DNA from: Parasponia andersonii
Lineage: Eukaryota > Streptophyta > Magnoliopsida > Rosales > Cannabaceae
Length of the DNA stretch: 64,000 nucleotides
Direction: 5' to 3'
Assembly (NCBI GenBank): GCA_002914805.1
Contig: JXTB01000101.1
Coordinates: 996,121 to 1,060,120 of the forward strand
Shown piece after piece: positions 55,311 through 64,000 of this stretch (its first letter is position 1; each line of letters begins with the position of its first letter). Made by a program: the position numbers and the translations under genes. The notes below the pieces were generated by a model. It saw only the letters and a list, made by a program, of their open reading frames with translations, was not told the origin of the DNA and searched no databases.

Positions 55311-56777
55311 TTGGAATTTCCCAATCCTTGAAACTAGACCATGTGTCAAACTGGGAGAATATTTCTCCTTTTAAAAACCCGATTACCGCCTCAGTTAATT
55401 GCAGGCATGAATTCCCCTGGTCTACTGGTGAGTTTCCTAAAAATTTGCGTCTACTATTTATACGTACTTACCACACACACCCCGTAATTTAAATCCCCAG
55501 TTTGCCCTGCAGAAAGGGAATTATTATTTACGGTGCTAAGATATATATATATATATATAAGCTTAGATGTATCAATTTTGTTGTCGTGGTTATTGTTTTC
55601 ATTTTCCTTTTCAAAAAGCTTGTTTTCTTGGATGTAACTTGCTTCTAAAAGATATAGCACTTGAGCGCAATTTTTTTTTTTTCCCTCAAGGAATGAGTAT
55701 GCATTATGAAAATGTTGCGACATTGACATTAATATCTTCAATTGGAGGATGAGAATTTTTTTTAAAAAAAAAAAACTAGATAACTTATAATTCTTCACCA
55801 CCCAAAAGGTAACGTAGTTAAAGCATATGTAGAGTTATTTTCCACACATTATTTACATGTTTAACCACGACACTGAAAAAAAAAAAAAAGAAAATCTATT
55901 ACATCTCGTGAATTGCGGTTTAAACCATTATTTAGAGTTCGAATCACCGTCGATGTATCAGATTCTAGCTACCGGAGGTTTTAGCCAACGTAAAAAAAAT
56001 TTGCAGAATTTATTCTAACCTTCATATATAGTTGAAATCCCCCGAGTCCCTTTTAAAGAAATTAAAAAAAAAATGAATTAAAAACAAAACATCTACACAT
56101 GGTAATAGATTATGACTTTCCCTTCTCGCAATGTTCCCTATAAGGTCTTCCCCTTTGGCCTTTATAATTATTTTTTTAAGGGGTTGGCCTTCAAAATGTT
56201 AATAATACTCTGTATATGTTTTAGTAATATAACAAGCCTTGAAAAAGGCAACCGGTTACACTTGTGAGGCTCATTAATCTAAAAAAAGTTAAAGTTCATC
56301 ACTTAATCATATCGTATACATAAAAACGTTGTCATTACGTGTAGGTCCAACTTTTTGTTGGTTCTTCCTCCTAAAAGACGTAACTATTTTCCCTTCTCGC
56401 ATTGTACTCTATAAGGTCGAAGCATTAAAAAAAACAAAAAAATTTTTAGTCGGTGTCGGGTTAAAACTGCTAACCATTTTTCTGTTTTATTCTTTGCTCT
56501 ACTCTTGGTACATGTCATTCTATGCTAAATAAAATCGTTATTAATTCTGTCAGTATAATAGAATCTCGGTTCACATTATCAATGTAGAATCAACGAAATA
56601 GAAACAAAAGATTAGATCAACCTGAATGGAAGCATGATTTCTCATTTATTCATTACAAACGGTATCAAATGAAATGGATGACATTTGACAGAAGAAAGAT
56701 ACAGTTAAATCTTTCATAAACCAGAAAAAGATATAAGAGAGAAATCAATTATTTAAAGCCCATATATAATAAGGTCA
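55311..56777. other. Intergenic DNA, nothing recognised
   Basis: AT-rich with an (AT)n run at about 55541-55558 and several poly-A or poly-T tracts. Small frames at 55454-55801 and 56329-56532 show no domain. Confidence 0.4.
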
Positions 56778-57884
56778 TTATTTTAAGCAGCAGCAGTATT
56801 GAAAGAGTGGTGGAACGCACTTCCCTCCTTTTATAAATCCATTATTTGTACAAAAGGTATTACAATCGGGAAAATTCTCGCATTTGCCACAGCAAATATA
56901 TTCTGCCGTTCCTGCCATCATATGGTCAAAAGACAAAAAATGACAAATTTTTAAAAGGTTCCGATGCAATAAGTTTGGTTTTTTATTTTTTTAAACTTTT
57001 TTATATATATATATTTTTTTAACCGTTAGATCATAATTTAACAGTTATCATAATTTAGATAGTTGAAAAAAAACTCATTATTTAATATTTTTCTCTCTCT
57101 AATTTTTATCATTTAATTTTATTAGGTAAAATAATATATATAGATAAGTAAAAAAAAACCTACTAAATTAGTGACCATTTTTTTAAAAAATATATATCTC
57201 CATACGTACATAAAAATTGGTACATAATGGAATAAGTTTTTATAAGAAAATATAAAGAACATTCAATTAATAATTTAAAGCTTCACTCTAACAACCGATC
57301 AAGAACAATTTTGGGGAAACCTATAAAGAATAACGTAAAATTACTAATTAAATAACTTTCCTTTAACTACCAAAGTCCGTGTTGGAGATGGTAACGCTTG
57401 TGGATCCTTCACCAAAGAAATATTAGATTTGAGTTGTCTCCTGACAATTGTCGGATAATATATGATTTTAATTTGTGGAACATATAACACTTTTATGTAA
57501 ATGCACTCTTCTCTTGTATTCATCATTTTATCCCAAAAAGTAAAAAATAATATAAACTGATTTTGATATGATTGATCATCTAGTATACAGATATGTAATC
57601 ATCTGTTTAGTAAACCTTATGTATATATATATTTGGACTTATGACTATCAAAACCAATTAAATTCTCCCCTCTTTTTCTTAAATTTCAATATAAATAGTT
57701 TCCAGGGTCAAAAAAGAAAAGAAAAGAGCTAGACTCTTTCAACACGGCCAAATAGAGTAATATATATATCATAAGGGAAATAAGGAAGAACATATATACC
57801 TAGCATTGAAAAGAAAAGCATGGCAATCAAAATCTCGATGATAATTTGCTTACTAATGGTTGAGAGAACATTTCCAAGGGCCAT
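56778..57884 (-). CDS. Defensin-like secreted cysteine-rich peptide (2 exons, 72 aa)
   Basis: Exon 1 (57884-57800) encodes MALGNVLSTISKQIIIEILI then AMLFFSML, a signal peptide. Exon 2 (56911-56778) encodes the mature peptide. The junction has a GTATAT donor and a TGGCAG acceptor, with one codon split as G|GA. The mature part has nine Cys with the CSalpha-beta-like spacing CGKC, DCNTFC, GGKC and a final CCC. The architecture (intron right after the signal peptide, about 45-residue Cys-rich exon) is typical of plant DEFL/LCR genes, which serve in defence or pollen-stigma signalling. A TATA-like motif lies at about 57953-57962 (minus strand). It is too small and divergent to name a subfamily; expression is not shown by the sequence. 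Confidence 0.65.
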
Positions 57885-59608
57885 TTTGTGTTGTCAAGTA
57901 CGTATACAAAGAAAAAACTCTTTACGTTCAAAAATATTGTGAATATAGGAAGTTATATATACAAAGATAAGAATTCTAGAGAAGGAAGGAATATTAATTT
58001 TATTATCTTAGAGGATTCATTAGCAAATTAATTAGTAGCTTCATTTTTTTTTTGCGGGAAATTTAAGTAGTAGATTGACATTGCCATTATTTGTATCTTT
58101 TTTGTATCTTTTTCAAATCTAATTATTTTTGATTTTATGGTCGGACTATATACGTATAGATCACATTTGCTGAAACCAAATAACGCCGTTTTGAACTTTT
58201 GATGAGCATCATCTGGTAAGAAACGAAAAGTATATTTCATGGAGGACTTGATCAAGAGAAGTGCTAAATATACTCTTTTTCTCACGCTCTTTCATACTTT
58301 TCAGTCTCATTGTAAATTTCACTATCTAGTGTAATATTTAAATAATATAACAAATCATAGTGAAATTCACGTGTAAAACAATGTGATTAAGAAAGTACAA
58401 AAAAAAGTATAAAAGAAGGTGTTACTACTAACATTCCTCTTAGAACAAATAAGGTGTCATTTTTGTTATTAAGACAACATGTTGTATTAAGTCTAAGCAT
58501 GGCATGCCGTTTGATCTACAAGTTATAATGTCTACATGACTTCTTGTTTACCTCTAGCAGTTGGGAATAAAACGACATGTCGTAGATTTTATTGACTGGG
58601 ATCCTCTAGGTAGACGACGTGCAATTTCAATGAGTGCGCATTGTCAAAAAGAACATATTTGCTATTCATAGTTATAAATGATCACATATCAAGTTGTTGT
58701 CGTTTTTTGGCAAATTGCACCATTAGTTACCAATGTATTACCATTTAGGAATATTGTTCCTAATCTTTTTTATTTTTTTAAGCATTCAAGTACTTAATAT
58801 TTCTTTTCTTTTTGAGAGGAATTAATATTTTTTTTTTTGCATCGTTAATCCTTTTGCTATATTTCATCCAAAATTCTATTAGAATTCATTTTAATGGTAA
58901 AAATTTTGCACTATTAATTTCTAATGTTTCAATTATTTAGCAGTTTGCTCCCTAATTTTTTTTTTATTTTTACATTCATATCTCCAATTAACAATATTGC
59001 ATCTACCAATCTTTCGGAAAATTAAAATTCAAAGGCAGACATAAAAGAAACAGTTCATTTAAGAATCAAATTAAAAAAAAATTATACTAACATACTTTAA
59101 TTTATTTCAAACTATAGAAACTTTTATGAACTAAAAATAATTTTCTTACCATTTTTAAAACTAAAAATATGTCACATGCAATATTTTTTACTAGTCAAAT
59201 TTGATTAAAATCATACTATATCTATTAAATTTTCATTTTAATATGAATTGCTTATTCTAAGAAAATTATCCAATTATTTACCTAAACATTATAGCTAATA
59301 AGCTTGGAAATTTTTATAGAATTGTCTATTTTTTTTTTATATTATCCTAAAAAAAAAAAAATTTTACATGTAAAAAGTGATATTGTTAAGCCTATAGATT
59401 TACAATTTTTTTTTTTAATTTTTTGTTTTACCAAACGATTTGATTATAGGTATTTTTTTTATTTAGAAGATATCATTATAATTTTGACAAGAATAAGAGA
59501 ATTCCCTCCCCTCCCCTGTCCAAATAAATGGTATATACAATCTTATTAATTAGAGATATAAATACCAAAAAACAAAGAAAATTACTAAACAATATGGATT
59601 AATTATAT
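57885..59608. other. Intergenic DNA, nothing recognised
   Basis: Very AT-rich, with poly-T tracts and scattered short inverted repeats. Minus-strand frame 58028-58285 has no domain. Confidence 0.4.
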
Positions 59609-60240
59609 ATCAAATGGGTTGTATGTGCTAGCATGACCCATAAAAGGTAGGCCCATTCGTGCTTGGCATGGTCCAATAAAATGTCGTACCGTGCACATGC
59701 TAGCCCAAATTTCAAAACACTAGGCCCAGCTCGGCCCATAGGCATGGACACATTTCATGTTGTGCCTGTATTTGTGCTAGACCTTTATCGTGCCGAAGCC
59801 TAATGCTAGATTATTTTTGTGCCCAACTTTGGTTGATCTATTAAATTATTGTGACATACATAATATTTTATGAATTTTTAAAATTATTTAATTAAAAAAT
59901 TATATTTTGATTTAAAACAATAATAGAAATATGTAAGTATTTAACCATTTTAGTGTGATTCAAAATCAGTTTTTATTTAGCAATTAGACTTTTCTATTAG
60001 TAATTATTAGTATTATTTTAAAAATTTTTTTTCAAATAACATGCAAAATTAGTCATTTAAGACCTAAAATTTTTAAAATAAAAAGAAATATATCTTTTAA
60101 AAAATTACCTAGAGTTATGCTTTCTGTACTGTGCCATGCTTGGTATGGCCCCAAGTCACTTCCTATAGTGCTATGCTCTATATTGATTTTTTATGCCATA
60201 CCCTCGTACCAAATAAGTGATCAAAACCCATTTGATATCT
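59609..60240. repeat. Probable non-autonomous element with inverted ATATCAAATGGGTT ends
   Basis: ATATCAAATGGGTT at about 59609 recurs inverted as AACCCATTTGATAT at about 60226-60239. Between them are GTGCTTGGCATGG and CATGCTTGGTATGG blocks and repeated TAGCCC/GGCCCA words, a composition seen in plant hAT-like non-autonomous repeats. Confidence 0.45.
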
Positions 60241-60807
60241 CTAGATCAATGTGACAAAATTTCTTCCACTTCAATGAATTCTAATAGAATTTTGAATAAA
60301 ACATGCCAAAAAGACTAATGATACCAAAAAAAAGAAAGAATAAGCCTTTGAATAATTTAATGCTAAAAAAAATGTTAGCGACCAATATGCCAAAATAGTA
60401 GTACATAGGGGACCAACAATGCCATTTACCCATCTATACTCTATTCATGTGACATGTCAAGCATTCTAGTCACCACAACATTTTTTTTTAAAAACGTCAA
60501 CACAACATTTTTAAGCCAACCCAACAATTCATAGAATTTGCACGATCTAACTATAAGATTACTTTACAACTTTTAGAAAACACTATTCATCCCCTGATAA
60601 GTTCTCTATTTGGAGACAGTAGTAAACAACACAGAAACATGAGTCAGATGAAAAGTACTCTAAGATATCAGAAGCCAAATCTTTAACTCTCAAATAAGTT
60701 CAGTTTTGATATTATGTTCCTAAACAAATCATCTACAAAGCAACCAAGCTTGCAACTATCATACTTAAATTTTCAGGAGTTTAGAAATATAATTTAAAAC
60801 ATGAATC
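60241..60807. other. Intergenic DNA, nothing recognised
   Basis: AT-rich sequence between the inverted-end repeat and the EML exon fragment. I searched it for further EML exons and saw none. Confidence 0.4.
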
Positions 60808-60810
60808 CTA

Positions 60811-60879
60811 TCTCCTTGAGGTCAACCCATTCCCAAGTTTCATTTGCTGTATTCATATCATAGACCAAAGCAACGATCC
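60811..60879 (-). pseudogene. EML: Orphan exon fragment of an EMSY-like (EML) gene
   Basis: On the minus strand the stretch reads IVALVYDMNTANETWEWVDL followed by KE, which matches the Tudor/Agenet-like core of plant EMSY-like proteins (pattern ALVYD.NTANETWEWV.LKEI.P, recalled). EML proteins read histone marks and act in plant immunity and seed development. The match stops after KEI (then GFMF and a stop) with no GT donor, and its 5' side abuts the copia LTR exactly. No other EML exon is visible in the window, so this is either a captured fragment or a gene cut by the LTR element with its remainder beyond 64000. Confidence 0.55.
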
Positions 60880-61404
60880 TGTAAATAATAAAAGATAACA
60901 GAATGATTGAGGAATATGTCACTTAACATGGTCAATCTTGTAAGATAAAATTGTTTTAATTCACACTATAGAACACAAATTGAAGAATTAACAGATAAAT
61001 ATCTCTTGAATCTATGAGTAGAGATTAGTGCAACAAAAATCTTGAGTAACTCTGTGCACAAACGCACACGATAAGCTTAAATCTTCCTCAACCTTCTCCT
61101 AACTTTTCAAAATTACTATCAATAGGGCAAATGTGTCTAGGATGTATAGAGAGGTGAGGGGACCTAGCCTATAGTTATTCTTATATAGAGGTTTCACCCA
61201 TTAAGAATCCCTAAAAAGCCTACACTAAAATATCATATCACTAATTGACCGAAAGACTAAGAGGTCCATCAAGTCCAATTCTTAATTATGAGTACAAATA
61301 ATAAACTAGGCCTTCAAGTATTAGTTAAGCTATAGTCTAATCTATTTTGGACAAAACAAAAAAAATGCTCAATTAATGACTACACAAATAGATAAATTCT
61401 AACA
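60880..61404 (-). repeat. 3' LTR of a Ty1/copia element, 525 bp
   Basis: On the minus strand the LTR starts TGTTAGAATTTATC at 61404, just after the polypurine tract, and ends TATTATTTACA at 60880, so it has TG...CA borders. A TATA-like CTATATAAGA lies near 61175-61185 (minus strand). The bases after it (GGATC on minus) are candidate target duplication; the matching copy would lie beyond the window. Confidence 0.75.
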
Positions 61405-61405
61405 T

Positions 61406-61418
61406 TCTCCCACTTGTG
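61406..61418 (-). other. Polypurine tract of the copia element
   Basis: AAGTGGGAGAA directly precedes the LTR on the minus strand, the plus-strand priming site of LTR elements. Confidence 0.7.
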
Positions 61419-62099
61419 CAACATTGATAGGTAGTTTTAAGTTTTTTTTTTTGAAAAATAACTTTAGAAAATAACTCTTGAATTGTACAAATGAAACAAA
61501 AAATTTTGTGGCCACTTTAAAAATATATGGCTTAACTGAAAAATACCTCTTAGACATGATCCTTCTAATATAACTACAAGTATCAAATCACAACCAGCAT
61601 TATGTTATTAATGACACAAATTCGCACTATGATCATAATCCCAGAAACTATGTTGACATTATCACTATGATATGAACGTGTAGTATAGACAATATCACTA
61701 ATATGAAAGCAAAACTGGATGCTTCTACAAGTGGTTAATATACTTAGTCTATATTTGTCCTTTAAACATCACTTAACATGGAAATTGAAATTGAATGTCT
61801 CTAAAAATGACGAGAATATTACCTAACAGAGCATAAGTACAACTGCTCAAAAGTACACAATGACGTCACAACTTTATAAACTCATATACCAATACAATAA
61901 ATATGCGCATAATCAAAGGCATATCAACAACTGTAGTAATAATAATAAGAATAACATAATAACATGGATTCATAAATGATGCATCTATTATGTTCATCAC
62001 AAAATTAAGCTGCAAGTAATAAACTAAATAGAATAAAGACTCCCACTAACTAAGTACATCAAAAGATCCTAAGACCCCTATATTGTCAACACCTTTTAA

Positions 62100-64000
62100 A
62101 ATCAACATGTCTAAGTCTTTTCGTTAATGGATCAGCAACTATAACTCTAGTGTTAATGTATTGTACAATGTTTCACCTTTCTTGACCATATCTCTGACCG
62201 CAAGATGCTTGATTTCTATGTGCTTTGAACCACTAAAGCTTTTGTTGTTCTTTGTAAAGAAAACTGCAGTACTATTATCACAATAAATAATGATTGGCCT
62301 AAAGATGAAATCAACAATTACAAGCCCAAAAATAAAATCCTTTAACCATATAGCTTGAGTTGCAGCTGCATAACAAGTAATAAATTCTGCCTACATAGTA
62401 GATAGGGCCACAAGATTTTTTTTTCCACTTTTCTAAGAAATTGCTCCACCAGCTAACATAAAAATGTCTTATAAAGTAGATTTCTGATTATCAAAACACC
62501 CGGCAAAATCAATGTCTGTATATCTAATCACCTCAAGATGATATACTTTTTTGTAAATAAGTATGAAATCTTTAGAGCGCTATAGATATCTCATTATCTT
62601 TCTTGCAACCACCCAATATTCTACACCGAGATTAGAAGAAAATCTTCCTAATACATTCATAGTAAAAGTAATGTCAGGTCTGGTACAAAACTGAGCATAC
62701 ATCAAACTACCCACAGCACTAACATAAGGTACATCTTTCATGTATTATCTTTCTATCTCATTTGTTGGACATTTACTCTTGTTAAGTATATCTCCTTTAG
62801 TAATGGGAACCTCTCTAGATTTGTAACCTTGTGTATTATCTTTTAAAAACACGCTCAATATATGCTTTTTGAGAAAAGCCCAACAAGTTACGTGATTTGT
62901 CTCTGTGAATCTCAATACCAAGAACAAAAGATACTTCACCAAGATCTTTCATATCAAAAGTCTCAGAAAGAAATCATTTTGTATCATAAAGTATATTTAA
63001 ATCACTACTAGCAAGAAGGATATCGTCGACATATAAGACAAGGAAAATAAACTTGCTCTCACTGACCTTAAGGTAGATACATTGATCTATTTTGTTTTCA
63101 GTAAAACCAAGTGAGGTCATAACTTCATCAAATTTCAAGTACCATTGTCTGGAGTCCTATTTGAGACCATAAATAGATTTCTTTAACTTGCATAATAAGT
63201 GTTCTTTCCTGCTCTCTACAAAACCATTTGGTTACTGCATATACATTTCTTCTTGCAAGTTCCAATTTAGAAAAGCTGTTTTTATATCTCTTTGATGAAG
63301 TTTTAAATCAAAATGTACCATTAGTACCATAATTATTCTGAAAGAATCTTTTGAGGACATGTGAAAATATTTTATTATAATCTATGCCTTTCCTTTATGT
63401 GAAATCTTTAGCTACCAATCTAGCTTTATATCTCTCTACATTGCCTTTAGAGTCTTTCTTGGTCTTGCAAACCCATTTACAACTGATAGGTTTAACTCTT
63501 TCAGGAGATTACATAAGCTCCTATACACTATTATGTGCCATAGATTTCATCTCATCTTCCATGGCTTCTAGCCATTTATCAGAACAAGGACTAGAAATAG
63601 CTTGATTATATGAAATTGGATCTACCATATAACTAATATCGTAATCATATTCACCAAGACGTACCACATAGTCATCTGATAAAGTAGGTCTTCTATCTCT
63701 TTGAGAGTGTCTGACAGAGATATTTGGATAAGGCTGAGCTCATTGGGGTAGTGGTATAGGATTCTGATTTTGTTGTACCTCTTTTGGTTTATGGGTTTGG
63801 AGTAATACCCTTTCTTGTATGATGGGAATAGGAATATTAACATGCTCTTCTTCAAGTGTAACATCTTTAACACGAGAGCATACACAATCACCCAAATCAT
63901 CCTCAAAAAATTTTACGGTAATAGCCTTAACAATCTTTGTACCACAATTAGGACAGTAAAATCTGTAACCTTTAGCATTTTCTGGATAGCCAATGAAAAA
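62100..64000 (-). pseudogene. Ty1/copia polyprotein (integrase end, RT, RNase H), broken and partial
   Basis: From the edge inward: FFIGYPENAKGYRFYCP (integrase C-terminal region), WLEAMEDEMKSM and [20 protein letters not shown] (start of reverse transcriptase), LVLYVDDILLASSD (YVDD catalytic box near 63015-63050), DMKDLGEVSFVLGIEI, YVSAVGSLMYAQFCTRPDIT, then RNase H blocks with YTDIDFAG and KHIEIKHLAVRD near 62200-62550. Many in-frame stops (mostly TAG/TAA/TGA in place of Gln, Arg or Trp codons) and frame changes are present, so the copy is dead. The polyprotein normally drives reverse transcription and integration of the element. Confidence 0.85.

Larger units (their letters stand above)
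60880..64000 (-). mobile_element. 3' part of a decayed Ty1/copia retrotransposon
   Basis: Read on the minus strand from the window edge: end of integrase/linker, reverse transcriptase, RNase H, a non-coding 3' segment, polypurine tract and LTR. The 5' LTR, gag, protease and most of integrase must lie beyond 64000. Confidence 0.85.

Overview
This window looks like a gene-poor, repeat-rich stretch of a eudicot nuclear genome. The evidence is AT-rich intergenic DNA, GT-AG introns, microsatellites, many foldback (MITE-like) elements, and proteins of plant-specific or plant-type families. Three assembly uncertainties are visible: a 74-base N run (28847-28920) and single Ns at 19767 and 26629. The species cannot be named from the sequence alone.

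Layout. 1-11322 is intergenic and holds a 2.25 kb repeat that starts TGTCACGACCC (456-2709) and two foldback elements. A seven-exon secreted pectate lyase gene lies at 11511-15544 (+). An eight-exon inosine triphosphate pyrophosphatase (ITPA/HAM1-type) gene lies at 19530-23292 (-); it has a 10-nt microexon and lacks the conserved FGWDP block. 23293-26592 is intergenic with two foldback elements. 26601-33254 is a complete but decayed Mutator-like element (MULE) with terminal inverted repeats and a perfect 8-bp target-site duplication. It carries a MuDR-type transposase pseudogene (+) and a convergent DUF1985 pseudogene (-), both embedded in dense arrays of TCGA spaced about 11 bp apart. 33263-47497 is intergenic, with SINE-like, foldback, CACTA-like, tandem and hAT-like repeats. 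A two-exon LRR receptor kinase of the RGI/RCH (RGF peptide receptor) clade lies at 47498-51395 (+). A three-exon organelle-type LEA-like gene lies at 53523-55197 (-), and a two-exon defensin-like secreted peptide gene at 56778-57884 (-). A single orphan exon of an EMSY-like (EML) gene (60811-60879) abuts the LTR of a decayed Ty1/copia element (60880 to the window end, - strand).

How the genes relate. They are ordinary single plant genes, not an operon. From memory, pectate lyase and RCH/RGI kinase genes are neighbours in Arabidopsis on chromosomes 3 and 5, and a pectate lyase sits beside the same LEA-type gene on chromosome 4. The window may therefore preserve the unfractionated ancestral order. 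The most unusual structure is the MULE. Its two convergent genes each start with a very short first exon near a terminus and then a GT donor leading into TCGA-array DNA. The arrays are phased close to the DNA helical repeat and, on the left, are organised into a roughly 211-bp higher-order unit.
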